A stretch of 64,000 bases of DNA from Tateyamaria omphalii (GTDB taxonomy: Bacteria; Pseudomonadota; Alphaproteobacteria; Rhodobacterales; Rhodobacteraceae): the NCBI RefSeq assembly GCF_019802125.1, contig NZ_JAHVHT010000003.1, positions 310,001 to 374,000 on the forward strand, given 5' to 3'. Every line of letters begins with the position of its first letter. Positions within the stretch are counted from its first letter, which is position 1. This document shows, piece by piece, positions 35,314 to 44,166 of the stretch. The position numbers and the translations under genes were made by a program. The notes beneath the pieces are model-generated. The model was not told where the DNA came from, searched no databases, and worked only from the letters and a program-made list of their open reading frames with translations.

Positions 35314-35489
35314 TCCTCTTCTGGGCGTCTCTGTTCCAAAAAAGATGGGCGCATGATGTGAAAGTGTTCCGCTTCCAACGATGAACGGCGGCTGAAGGAG
35401 CTGTTAATGGCGGATGTCCGACTTGGTTTACATCGAGCCGCAAACGGAGGGGCGTGGCCGCGACCGTCCACACCTTTTGCAATTAACCC

Positions 35490-36644
35490 CTAGCGGAACA
35501 TCGGAGGGCGTGCATCCAGCCAGGTACCGTGCTGCTTGCCGCTTTCGGCGACTGCAAAGACCGCCGCCATGGACCGCAGCCCGTCCTCCGCCCGCGGATA
35601 TAGGTTCGCCGCCGGATCCATCAATCGCCCCTCCTTGCGCGCCCGGATCGCCTCGGCCAGATCGGTGTAGATATTGGCAAAGGCCAGCGGCATCCCCTCG
35701 GCATGGCCGATTGTCACGCGCGTTGTGCGGTCAGCCTCAGGCGACAGGTTCGCCTCACCTCGTTCGATAACCTGCAACCGGTCGTTAAGAGGCATGTAGT
35801 AAAGCTGGTTGGGTTGTTCCTGCGACCACCGCAAACCGCCCGTCTCGCCAAAGACCTGAATGCCCAGCCCATGCTGCCGTCCGATGGCCACGGACGATGT
35901 CCAAAGTCGCCCGACCGCGCCACCATCCATGCGGAAGTTGACCATCGCGTCGTCTTCGAGCGTGCGCACGTCGATGCAGGACACGGTGTCGGCGCTGAGT
36001 TTTTCCACCTCTTGTCCGGTCACGAAGGAGGCCATGTGCAGGGCGTGGATGCCGCAATCGGCAAATTGTGCCGACACGCCCGCCTGTGCGGGGTCGTAGC
36101 GCCAGCGGACGCGGGGGTTGTCGGCGTCTGTGGCGTCGGCGTGGTGGCCGTGGGCGAATTCCGCCACGACCAGCCGCACCTTGCCGATGTCGCCGCGCGC
36201 CACCATCGCCCGCATGTGCCGCACCAGCGAGTAGCCCGTGTAGCCGTAGTTTACCGCGCAGATATTGCCTGTCTTGCGGGCGATTTCGACGATTTCCTGA
36301 CCCTCTTCGACCGTCATGGTCATGGGCTTTTCGCAGAGCACGTGAAAGCCCCCTTCCAGGAAGGCTTTGGTGATCTCGTAATGGGTGGCGTTGGGTGTGG
36401 CGACGGTGACGAGGTCGATCTTGTCGTCGCGTTTGCGCTCGCCTTCCAGCATGTCCTGCCAGGAGCCGTAGGCCCGGTCGCCGAGCCCGAGCCGTTGGCC
36501 GTAGTCGCGCCCTTCCTCGGGGCGGTGATCCAGTGCCCCTGCGGTGAAGTCAAAGAGGCCGTCGAGCCCCGCGCCCAGGCGGTGGGCCGGTCCGATTTGG
36601 GACCCTTCGCCGCCGCCGATCATGCCCCATTGGAGTTTTTGCAT
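35490..36644 (-). CDS. Gfo/Idh/MocA-family dehydrogenase of the inositol cluster
   Basis: A 384-residue NAD(P)-dependent oxidoreductase. GMIGGGEGSQIGPAHR is the Rossmann start, LCEKPMTMT carries the conserved Lys near 100, and QFADCGIHALHM carries the Asp/His substrate site. It is third in the leftward operon after another dehydrogenase and iolE (3-bp gap). It may act on an inositol isomer or an inosose; scyllo-inositol or chiro-inositol specificity cannot be read from sequence. Confidence 0.82.
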   Translation of the reverse strand: MQKLQWGMIGGGEGSQIGPAHRLGAGLDGLFDFTAGALDHRPEEGRDYGQRLGLGDRAYGSWQDMLEGERKRDDKIDLVTVATPNATHYEITKAFLEGGFHVLCEKPMTMTVEEGQEIVEIARKTGNICAVNYGYTGYSLVRHMRAMVARGDIGKVRLVVAEFAHGHHADATDADNPRVRWRYDPAQAGVSAQFADCGIHALHMASFVTGQEVEKLSADTVSCIDVRTLEDDAMVNFRMDGGAVGRLWTSSVAIGRQHGLGIQVFGETGGLRWSQEQPNQLYYMPLNDRLQVIERGEANLSPEADRTTRVTIGHAEGMPLAFANIYTDLAEAIRARKEGRLMDPAANLYPRAEDGLRSMAAVFAVAESGKQHGTWLDARPPMFR

Positions 36645-36647
36645 GGT

Positions 36648-37544
36648 TTACGCCCCTTCGAAGCCAATGGATTGGAGGTAGGCGCGGTTCAGTTTCGCGT
36701 CGTCTATGGGGGAGGTGTCGCCCGCCGGGTCGCAATCCTGCTCGACAGTGCACCAGCCATCGAAGCCATGGTCGAGCAGCACTTGCCGGACGGCAGGGAA
36801 GTCCACGTCGCCGTCACCTAAGTTGCAGAAGATGCCTTGACCGCAGGCGTCATAGAACCCGGTGCGCTTGGCGATCACATCCGCTTTCACCTTCGGGTCG
36901 ATGTCCTTGAAGTGCATGTAGCTGATGCGGCCAATGTGCTTTTGCATGAAGGCCACGGGATCGAACCCGGCATAGGAATGATGACCGGTGTCAAAGCAGA
37001 TCTTGAGAATATCCTCATCGACCTCGTCCAGCAGTCGTTCAAGCTCCGGCTCAAAGTCGATGAACCCGGCAGCGTGCGCATGCATGCCCACGGTCAGGCC
37101 GTATTCTTCGGCCCCCATCTTGGCAACAGTCGCGATGCGGTCGCGGAAGGCGGTCCATTCGGCCTTGTCCATCTGTTCCGCCTCACTCGCGCGGCCAGCG
37201 GTGGGCGCGCGCCGTTCCGAGATGGAATCGATCAGCACCAAGTGTTGCGCGCCATGCGCCTTCAGCGCTTTGCAGGTCCGAACAGCACCGTCCATCACGT
37301 CGTCCCATGCTGCCGGGTCGTGGAACGGGCGAAAGACAACACCGCCCACCAGCTCTTGCCCGAATTCCTCTAGTGCATCACCGAGCACCGCAGGGTCTTC
37401 GGGCATGAAGCCCACCGGGCCCAACTCAATGCCGGTGTAGCCCGCATCCGCGTTCTCCTGCAGCACCTTGCGCCAGGCCGGGTTGCGCGGGTCGTCCGCG
37501 AATTCCACGCCCCAGGAACAGGGGGCATTGCCGATCTTGATCAT
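36648..37544 (-). CDS. iolE: Myo-inosose-2 dehydratase IolE-like
   Basis: A 298-residue TIM-barrel enzyme of the xylose-isomerase-like superfamily. The N-terminal GNAPCSWGVEFADDP is the IolE signature. Metal-site regions are seen in GMHAHAAGFIDFE, CFDTGHHSYAG, MHFKDID and CTVEQDCD. It would convert 2-keto-myo-inositol to 3D-trihydroxycyclohexane-1,2-dione, the substrate of IolD encoded divergently. An inosose isomerase is the close alternative. It lies between two Gfo/Idh/MocA genes. Confidence 0.82.
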   Translation of the reverse strand: MIKIGNAPCSWGVEFADDPRNPAWRKVLQENADAGYTGIELGPVGFMPEDPAVLGDALEEFGQELVGGVVFRPFHDPAAWDDVMDGAVRTCKALKAHGAQHLVLIDSISERRAPTAGRASEAEQMDKAEWTAFRDRIATVAKMGAEEYGLTVGMHAHAAGFIDFEPELERLLDEVDEDILKICFDTGHHSYAGFDPVAFMQKHIGRISYMHFKDIDPKVKADVIAKRTGFYDACGQGIFCNLGDGDVDFPAVRQVLLDHGFDGWCTVEQDCDPAGDTSPIDDAKLNRAYLQSIGFEGA

Positions 37545-37556
37545 GTCTTGAACCTT

Positions 37557-38660
37557 TCAGAAATCCGCCACGTTGACCCATGTCTCTGCCCGAGACGATG
37601 CAAGGGCCGCAGCCACAACTTGATTGACGCGCAGGCCTTCCTCGAACGTCGGCCAGACGGGCTCACCCGTGTGGATCGCGGTCAGAAAGTCCTTGGCCTC
37701 GATGATGATCTGGTCCTGGTAGCCGGTGCCATGCCCCGGCCCCTGGCAAAAGGGCAGGTAATCGGGATGCTCAGGCCCGGTTAGGATTTTGCGAAAGCCG
37801 CGCTCGGCCTCGGGCCCCTCGGCGGTGTAAAGCCAGAGCGCATTCTGGTCTTCGCCATCAAAGCGAATGGCGCCGCCCGTGCCATAGATGTCATAGGCAT
37901 AACCCATCTTGCGCCCCGTCGCGACGCGGCTGATGAACAGGCTGCCGTTGATGCCGGAGGCAAAGCGCAGCGTCAGATAGGCCTGATCGTCATTGGTCAC
38001 CTCAACGCCACCGCGCATGGGATGCACGGTCTCAACACGGGCAAACAGCGCCTCAATCGGGCCCATGAGCGCCTGCGCACAGTTGATGGGGTGGGGGGCC
38101 AGATCGCCCATGCAGCCATTGGCGTCCCCTTGGGCGCGCCAGGTGCCGGGATCGTTCGGGTCGGCAAAAAAGTCTTCGGTCATCTCGCCGCGAAAGGATG
38201 TAACCTGACCGATGCGCCCCTCGGCCACCAGCTTGCGGGCATACTGCGTGGCGGGGGTCTTGGCGTAGTTGAAGCCGACCATGTTGGCGACGCCCGCGGC
38301 CTTGGCTGCCGCCACCATCTCGCGCGCGTGATCCGGCGTTTCGGCCAGCGGTTTCTCGCAGAGCACCGGCTTGCCCGCGGCAAAGGCGACAAAGGCGATG
38401 TCCCGGTGCGTGTCCTGGGGGGAGGCGATGACGATGGCCTCGACCTTCGGGTCGTTGACCAGCGCTCGCCAGTCGGAGGTTGCACGTGCAAATCCATAGG
38501 TTGCGCGGTACTTTTCTGCCGACGCCTCGGACGTGGCGCACACCATTTCCAATCTTGGGCGCAGGGCCGTGTCGAAAACAGCGGCGACGGCGCCAAACGC
38601 CACCGCATGGGCCTTGCCCATATAGCCGCCACCGACGATCCCGATGCCGATCTCTGCCAT
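37557..38660 (-). CDS. Gfo/Idh/MocA-family dehydrogenase, first gene of the leftward iol operon
   Basis: A 367-residue oxidoreductase starting at 38660 (MAEIGIGIVGGGYMGKAH) behind GGGGGAGGAG. A longer frame to 38690 would run into the operator. LCEKPLAETP carries the conserved Lys, and GDLAPHPINCAQALMG the substrate site. It is divergent from iolD across a 119-bp region with the TTGCAACCGGTTGCAA operator. It is one of three such dehydrogenases in the inositol cluster, and its substrate is unknown. Confidence 0.83.
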   Translation of the reverse strand: MAEIGIGIVGGGYMGKAHAVAFGAVAAVFDTALRPRLEMVCATSEASAEKYRATYGFARATSDWRALVNDPKVEAIVIASPQDTHRDIAFVAFAAGKPVLCEKPLAETPDHAREMVAAAKAAGVANMVGFNYAKTPATQYARKLVAEGRIGQVTSFRGEMTEDFFADPNDPGTWRAQGDANGCMGDLAPHPINCAQALMGPIEALFARVETVHPMRGGVEVTNDDQAYLTLRFASGINGSLFISRVATGRKMGYAYDIYGTGGAIRFDGEDQNALWLYTAEGPEAERGFRKILTGPEHPDYLPFCQGPGHGTGYQDQIIIEAKDFLTAIHTGEPVWPTFEEGLRVNQVVAAALASSRAETWVNVADF

Positions 38661-38684
38661 CCGGGCTCCTCCCCCAAAAAGTGT

Positions 38685-38700
38685 TTGCAACCGGTTGCAA
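38685..38700. promoter_or_regulatory. Inositol operator between the divergent iol operons
   Basis: TTGCAACCGGTTGCAA is a perfect 16-bp palindrome whose core is identical to the one at 30610-30623. It lies 25 bp upstream of the leftward dehydrogenase start and 80 bp upstream of iolD, so one bound dimer could repress both. A shorter palindrome, ATACCGGTAT (38700-38709), abuts it with centres 12 bp apart. Confidence 0.72.
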
Positions 38701-38779
38701 TACCGGTATCGTCATTCCATCGGACGGGTCAATACAGAATCGTCACACCAGCATATCGCGCAAGCCAAGGGAGGATAGA

Positions 38780-40648
38780 ATGGCGGGCAGCGACACCGTG
38801 CGTCTGACAACGGCTCAGGCGATCATCCGCTATCTTGCGGCGCAATACATCGAGATTGATGGCCAGGAATGGCGACTGTGCGGCGGCGGTTTCGGCATCT
38901 TTGGCCATGGCAATGTGACCTGCCTGGGCGAGGCGCTCTATGACCACCGCGACGCGCTGCCGCTTTATCGCGGGCAAAACGAGCAAAGCATGGGATTTGC
39001 GGCGGCTGGCTACGCCAAGACATGGCTGCGCCAGCGTTTCATGTTCTGCACAGCGAGCGCGGGGCCGGGCACTGCAAACCTGCTGACGGCGTCCGCGCTG
39101 GCGCACGCCAACCGCTTGCCGATGCTGATGCTATGCGGGGATACGTTTCTCACCCGCCTGCCGGACCCGGTGCTGCAACAGCTTGAGCATTTCGGCGATC
39201 CAACCTTCGGCGTGAACGACGCCTTCAAGGCAGTGACCCGCTACTGGGACCGGATCACGCACCCAGCCCAGATCATCCAGTCCCTGCCCAGTGCGATTGC
39301 CACGATGCTGGACCCTGCCGATTGCGGGCCTGCGTTTCTCGGGCTGCCGCAAGATGTGCAGGGCTGGGCCTACGACTATCCTGTCGAGATGTTTGCGAAA
39401 AAACTGCACCGCATCCGCCGCCAATTCCCCGACGCGGCAGAGGTCGCCGATGCCGCTGCAGCCCTGAAAGCGGCCAAGCGGCCGATGATCATCGCGGGCG
39501 GCGGGGTGCAATATTCCGGGGCTGTTGAAGAGTTGACGGCCTTTGCCGAGGCGACAGGCATCCCGGTGGTTGAGACCATCGCGGGCCGGGCCAACATGCT
39601 CGACACCCATCCGCTGAACTGCGGCCCCATTGGCGTGACCGGCTCGGAAAGCGCCAACGCGGTGGCCGAGAAGGCCGATGTGATCCTGTCCGTGGGCTGC
39701 CGGCTGCAGGATTTCACAACCGGGTCGTGGACCGCCTTTGCCCATGATGCGCAGATCATCGGTCTCAACGCCGGACGGCATGATGCGGGCAAGCACCGCT
39801 CACTGCCCATGGTGGGTGATGCCAAGCTGGGCCTCGAAGCCCTAGGCGCTGCCATAACAGGATATACGACACCGTCCGGCTGGGGCGATTTTGCCAAGGA
39901 AGAACGTGCCAAATGGGTGGCCTATGTCGCGGACAACGTGGCCCACGGCAACCGGCCCAACTCCTATGCTCAGGCCATCGGCGTCGTGAACGCGGCTTGC
40001 GACCCGCGCGACCGGGTTGTGGCGGCGGCAGGCGGTCTGCCCGCCGAGGTCACGGCCAATTGGCGCACGCTCGACATCGGTACCGTCGATGTGGAGTTCG
40101 GCTTTTCCTGCATGGGCTACGAGATTGCGGGCGCTTGGGGGGCACGCATCGCCCAATCCGAGCGCGAACCGGATCAGGACGTGATCACCTTCTGCGGTGA
40201 TGGGTCCTATCTCTTGATGAATTCGGACATCTATTCGTCCCTTCTGTCACAGAAAAAGATGATCGTGCTGGTCCTCGACAACGGCGGTTTCGCCGTCATC
40301 AACAAACTGCAGAACAACACCGGCAATGAAAGCTTCAACAATCTTCTGAGCGATGCGCCCACCATCCCGCAGGCCTTTGCCGTCGATTTCGAAGCCCACG
40401 CCGCCAGCATGGGCGCGGCAGCGGAAACTGTCGAAAACCCCGCCGAACTGGGCGAGGCGTTCAAGCGGGCCAAGGCCAGCGACAAGACCTATGTCATCTG
40501 CATGAAGGTCGACGCCTATGAGGGTTGGACCGAGGGCGGCCATGCGTGGTGGGAGGTCGGCACGCCGCATGTCACGGACAATGACAAAGTGGCGGCTGCC
40601 CATGCAGATTGGGAATCCTCCCGCCCGAAACAGCGCAAGGGGGTGTGA
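38780..40648 (+). CDS. iolD: 3D-(3,5/4)-trihydroxycyclohexane-1,2-dione hydrolase IolD
   Basis: A 622-residue thiamine-diphosphate enzyme that opens the ring of the inositol-derived dione to 5-deoxy-glucuronate. N-terminal GGGFGIFGHGNVTCLGEAL and YRGQNEQSMGFAAAGYAK hold the activating Glu region. The TPP motif is CGDGSYLLMNSDIY...VLDNGGFAVI in the C-terminal third. The ATG at 38780 follows AAGGGAGG; a 100-codon upstream extension overlaps the divergent gene and lacks similarity. It is first gene of the rightward iol operon. Confidence 0.9.
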   Translation: MAGSDTVRLTTAQAIIRYLAAQYIEIDGQEWRLCGGGFGIFGHGNVTCLGEALYDHRDALPLYRGQNEQSMGFAAAGYAKTWLRQRFMFCTASAGPGTANLLTASALAHANRLPMLMLCGDTFLTRLPDPVLQQLEHFGDPTFGVNDAFKAVTRYWDRITHPAQIIQSLPSAIATMLDPADCGPAFLGLPQDVQGWAYDYPVEMFAKKLHRIRRQFPDAAEVADAAAALKAAKRPMIIAGGGVQYSGAVEELTAFAEATGIPVVETIAGRANMLDTHPLNCGPIGVTGSESANAVAEKADVILSVGCRLQDFTTGSWTAFAHDAQIIGLNAGRHDAGKHRSLPMVGDAKLGLEALGAAITGYTTPSGWGDFAKEERAKWVAYVADNVAHGNRPNSYAQAIGVVNAACDPRDRVVAAAGGLPAEVTANWRTLDIGTVDVEFGFSCMGYEIAGAWGARIAQSEREPDQDVITFCGDGSYLLMNSDIYSSLLSQKKMIVLVLDNGGFAVINKLQNNTGNESFNNLLSDAPTIPQAFAVDFEAHAASMGAAAETVENPAELGEAFKRAKASDKTYVICMKVDAYEGWTEGGHAWWEVGTPHVTDNDKVAAAHADWESSRPKQRKGV

Positions 40649-41493
40649 TGCGGACTTTCACCGCCGACACTGCCGATCCCGTCGCCATCTGTGACGAGAT
40701 GCTGAATGGCCCCGGAGCCGTGCGCATCACTGGCCTTTTCTCGGACACGCAGATCGCCGATGCCCGCGCGCTGATCATGGCGCATTCGGACGGCGAGGGT
40801 GACAAGGTTACCCACTTTCAGGGCGCCGCCATGGAGGAAGGCCGCGCGAACCTGCAACGCCGGGTCTGGAACCTGCTCGCCAAGGGCGAGGTGTTCTCGG
40901 ACATGGCCACGCATCCCGTCATCATGGCCGTGCTGCGCCGCTGGTTGGGGTCCGAATTCATCATGGGGTCCATCGCAGCCAACCGTATCCTGCCTGGCGG
41001 GCCGGGGCAGGAGCCGCATATCGACTTCCCCTATTGGGATTTCCATGCGCCCGACACGCACCCGATAGGCCTGAACGCCAGCTTTCCCATGAATGCGCAG
41101 GTCACTATCGCGCTCGACCCGTTCACCGAAGAAAGCGGGGCGACGGCCTATCTGCCCGGCACGCAAAAGGACATGCGCTATCCCACGGCAGAGGATCACG
41201 ACCATTTCTATGCCAATTGCGCGCGCATGACGGGCGCGCCGGGCGACACGGTGATCTTCTTTGGCGCGGCCTGGCATTGCGCAATGCCCAACAACGCCGA
41301 CCACGACCGCAACGCGGTTCTCATCAACTACATCCCGAAATTCGTGAAGCCGCTGGAGGATATGCCGGGCGCATTGCCCCAATCCTTCCTTGATGCGGCG
41401 CGCCCCGAGTTGCGCCAGCTTCTGGGCTTCAACTACAAATACCCGGAAATTCTGGACGAGGCGGACGCCGTGAACGCCGAGGGCATCACATGA
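40648..41493 (+). CDS. Phytanoyl-CoA dioxygenase (PhyH)-like Fe(II)/2-oxoglutarate oxygenase in the iol operon
   Basis: A 281-residue protein with a double-stranded beta-helix pattern. The Fe(II) facial triad is visible: H124 and D126 in PHIDFPYWD, and H210 in GAAWHCAMPNN. R221 in RNAVLINYIP is the likely 2-oxoglutarate anchor. The ATG uses the last base of the iolD stop, and the 3' end overlaps iolC by 4 bp, so it is translationally coupled within the operon. PhyH-family enzymes hydroxylate or demethylate small molecules. None is part of the standard inositol pathway. Acting on O-methyl-inositol or another modified inositol is my inference. Confidence 0.8.
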   Translation: MRTFTADTADPVAICDEMLNGPGAVRITGLFSDTQIADARALIMAHSDGEGDKVTHFQGAAMEEGRANLQRRVWNLLAKGEVFSDMATHPVIMAVLRRWLGSEFIMGSIAANRILPGGPGQEPHIDFPYWDFHAPDTHPIGLNASFPMNAQVTIALDPFTEESGATAYLPGTQKDMRYPTAEDHDHFYANCARMTGAPGDTVIFFGAAWHCAMPNNADHDRNAVLINYIPKFVKPLEDMPGALPQSFLDAARPELRQLLGFNYKYPEILDEADAVNAEGIT

Positions 41494-42470
41494 GTGCGCT
41501 TCTGGACGGCATCAAGGCCAATGATTTTGTAATCGTGGGCCGCGCGGGCATCGACTTTTTCACCGATGTGGGCGTACGGGCCGAAGATGCCGAACGGTTG
41601 ACAGTTGACCTTGGCGGATCGGCGGCCAACATCGGGGCAGGCATCTGCAAGCTGGGCGGCAAGGCCGCGCTGGTCACGTCCGTGTCCGACGACTCGGTTG
41701 GCAGTTACTGCATCAACCGCCTTCAACACTACGGCGTAAACACCAATCACGTGCAGCGGGTGGGCGGCGAATACCGCAACTCGCTGGCCTTCTATGAAAG
41801 TGTGCTCGAGGGGCACCGGAACGTCATCTATCGCAATGGGGCGGCGGACTTTCAAATGACGGTCGCGGATGTCGAGGCGGTAGACTACACCCGTTACGGC
41901 GCGCTGATTACCGCAGGCACAGTCTTTGCCGCCGAACCCTCGCGCAGCGCCACGTTCCGTGCCTTCGAACTGGCCAAGGCGGCGGGCCTGCCCATCATCT
42001 TCGACGTCGATTATCGCCCCTATTCCTGGCCGTCGCCGGAGGTGGCCGCAGAGGTGCTCAGTCGCGCGGCAGAGACGTCGGACATGATCGTCGGCAATGA
42101 CGAGGAATTCGGCTTCATGGCGGGCGGTATGGACAAGGGGCAGGCCAAGGCCCGCGCTCTGTCCGAAACAACTGCAGACATCGTGATTTACAAGATGGGC
42201 GAGAAAGGGGCCGTCACCTATGCAGGCGGCGAAGAGATCGCCACAGGCATCTACCCCGTCACTGCCGTCAAACCGAACGGGGCGGGGGATGCCTTCATGG
42301 CGGGGCTCATGACCGGCATCGCCGACGACAACGACCTGCGCACGGCCATCCTGCGCGGCTCGGCCTGCGCGTCCATCACCGTCTCGCAACCGGGCTGCGC
42401 GCCCGCCATGCCAACACCTGACCTGTTGGATGATTTTCTGACCAATCATCCCGGTCCGACACCAGCTTAA
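41490..42470 (+). CDS. iolC: 5-dehydro-2-deoxygluconokinase IolC
   Basis: A 326-residue PfkB-family sugar kinase. N-terminal DFVIVGRAGIDFF, the first signature GGSAANIGAGICKLGGKAALV and the C-terminal catalytic signature VKPNGAGDAFMAGL, with the GAGD anion hole and base Asp, are present. It phosphorylates 5-dehydro-2-deoxy-gluconate made by IolB. Four-bp overlap with the PhyH-like gene upstream; 13 bp to iolB. Confidence 0.88.
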   Translation: MSALLDGIKANDFVIVGRAGIDFFTDVGVRAEDAERLTVDLGGSAANIGAGICKLGGKAALVTSVSDDSVGSYCINRLQHYGVNTNHVQRVGGEYRNSLAFYESVLEGHRNVIYRNGAADFQMTVADVEAVDYTRYGALITAGTVFAAEPSRSATFRAFELAKAAGLPIIFDVDYRPYSWPSPEVAAEVLSRAAETSDMIVGNDEEFGFMAGGMDKGQAKARALSETTADIVIYKMGEKGAVTYAGGEEIATGIYPVTAVKPNGAGDAFMAGLMTGIADDNDLRTAILRGSACASITVSQPGCAPAMPTPDLLDDFLTNHPGPTPA

Positions 42471-42483
42471 AGGAGGCACGCCG

Positions 42484-43338
42484 ATGCATATCGCGCCTTT
42501 CGACAACCAGAACAAACCCATCGTGGACGCCGACGACCCGACCGTCCCGCTGAACTACTTCAACATCGTGAAGTTGAAGAAGGGCGAGGCGTTTGAATAC
42601 TCCGTGCCCGGCTACGAGACATGCATTGTGCCTGCCACAGGCACCGTTGATGTGAACGTCGAAGGGTTCAAGGCCGATGCCCTGGGCGGGCGCGGTGTGG
42701 ACGTATGGGACGGTGAGCCCGAAGGCGTTTATGTCCCTACCGCTGCGAAGGCCGAGATGGTCTGTACCTCGGACGAGGCCGAAATCTTCGTCGCAGGCGC
42801 GAAATACGACAAGGTGCTCGACGCCTTCGCCGTCCGTAATGACGAGCTGGACCTCGTCCAATACGGCTCGGATGACACGAAAACACACCGCAAGATCAAG
42901 CACATCCTCGGCACAAAATATCACGACAAGGTCGGCCGCCTGCTGGTGTCCGAACTCTTCACGGTGGGGCAGGGCGGCTGGTCCGGCTTTCCAAGCCACA
43001 AGCACGACACCGACCGCTCGAAGGCGGGCGAGATCATCGAAACCCGCCATGACGAGACCTATAACTTCCGCTTCCGGCCCAACCACGGCTCGGGCGTGCA
43101 GATGCTGCAGCGCGAGGATGGCAAGGCGGGCGACGCCTATCACATCGTGGATGGCTCCACGATCTGCCTCGACAACGGCTACCATCCCTGCGCGGTGCTG
43201 CCGGGCTACGAGATGTACTATTTCACCATCCTTGGCGGGCTCAGCCAGCGCAGTCTGGTGCAGTATTTCCAGCCCACCCATGCCTACCAGATCGAAACGA
43301 TCCCGGGCATCAAGGACATGATCGCGAAGTTCAAATGA
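42484..43338 (+). CDS. iolB: 5-deoxy-glucuronate isomerase IolB
   Basis: A 284-residue bicupin of the IolB/KduI superfamily. The metal-binding cupin region FPSHKHDTDR is followed by a Glu/His region, ETRHDETYNFRF, and NGYHPCAVLPGYEMYYFTILGG. It interconverts 5-deoxy-glucuronate and 5-dehydro-2-deoxy-gluconate. GGAGG precedes the start, and the stop overlaps the aldolase by 4 bp. Confidence 0.88.
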   Translation: MHIAPFDNQNKPIVDADDPTVPLNYFNIVKLKKGEAFEYSVPGYETCIVPATGTVDVNVEGFKADALGGRGVDVWDGEPEGVYVPTAAKAEMVCTSDEAEIFVAGAKYDKVLDAFAVRNDELDLVQYGSDDTKTHRKIKHILGTKYHDKVGRLLVSELFTVGQGGWSGFPSHKHDTDRSKAGEIIETRHDETYNFRFRPNHGSGVQMLQREDGKAGDAYHIVDGSTICLDNGYHPCAVLPGYEMYYFTILGGLSQRSLVQYFQPTHAYQIETIPGIKDMIAKFK

Positions 43339-44162
43339 CCCTTGCAACGCTGGCAGAGGTGCTGGGCCCGGCCAAGGCCCAAGGCTACGCCGTGGCGGGG
43401 TTGGTCACGCTGGGCTGGGAAGACATGTGCGCCTACGTGGCGGCCGCCGAGGCCGAAGGGTGTCCGGTGATCCTGCAAGCCGGGCCATCCTGCCGCGCGC
43501 ACACGCCGCTGCCCATCCTGGGCAAGATGTTCCGCCATCTGGCCGAACGAGTATCCGTGCCGGTCGTGGCGCATCTGGACCACGGCTATACCTTTGATGA
43601 ATGCAAAGAGGCGCTGGACAGCGGCTTCACTTCGCTCATGTTTGACGGCTCGCGTAAGCCCCTGACCGAGAACATTGCCGAGACCAAGGCCATCGTCGAT
43701 ATGGCCCATGCTGCGGGCATTTCCTGCGAGGGCGAGATCGGGTTTGTGGGCTACGACAATGGCGAAGCGTCCGCAGGGACTGACCCAACAGAGGCCGCGC
43801 AGTTCGCGGCAGAAACGGGCGTCGATGCCATGGCGATTTCCGTGGGCAACGTCCACCTTCAGACGGATCAGTCTGGCGGTCTGGACGAAGATCGTATTGC
43901 GGCCATTCAGGCCGTAACAGATGTACCGCTGGTGATCCACGGAGGCTCCGGCGTGCCATCAGCGCAACGCCGCAAGCTCGCCACCCAAACCAATATCTGC
44001 AAGTTCAACATCGGGACCGAGCTGCGGCAGGCTTTTGGCCATGCTCTACGCGAGGCCGTCAACGCCGACCCCGACCGCTTCGACCGGGTGCAGATTTTGA
44101 AAGACACGCATGACCCTGTCGTCGCGGCCACGCGCACGGTCCTGAAAACAATGAGAGGCTAA
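43335..44162 (+). CDS. iolJ: Class II aldolase, probably 6-phospho-5-dehydro-2-deoxygluconate aldolase (IolJ-like)
   Basis: A 275-residue zinc-dependent FbaA/GatY-type aldolase. Motifs are VAHLDHGYTFDEC (zinc His and catalytic Asp), SLMFDGSRKPL, CEGEIGFVG, SVGNVH and IHGGSGVP. In this operon it should cleave the phosphorylated IolC product to dihydroxyacetone phosphate and malonate semialdehyde. A tagatose or fructose bisphosphate aldolase is the sequence-level alternative. IolA, which would use the semialdehyde, is not in the window. Confidence 0.82.
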   Translation: MTLATLAEVLGPAKAQGYAVAGLVTLGWEDMCAYVAAAEAEGCPVILQAGPSCRAHTPLPILGKMFRHLAERVSVPVVAHLDHGYTFDECKEALDSGFTSLMFDGSRKPLTENIAETKAIVDMAHAAGISCEGEIGFVGYDNGEASAGTDPTEAAQFAAETGVDAMAISVGNVHLQTDQSGGLDEDRIAAIQAVTDVPLVIHGGSGVPSAQRRKLATQTNICKFNIGTELRQAFGHALREAVNADPDRFDRVQILKDTHDPVVAATRTVLKTMRG

Positions 44163-44166
44163 GCCC

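Noticed and set aside
34987-35361. Plus-strand open frame opposite the hypothetical gene at 34897-35313
   Set aside because: No RBS, Arg-rich and lacking structure; the minus-strand frame is more protein-like.
35768-35782. CTGCAACCGGTCG, resembling the inositol operator
   Set aside because: Only one half-site matches and it lies inside a coding region.
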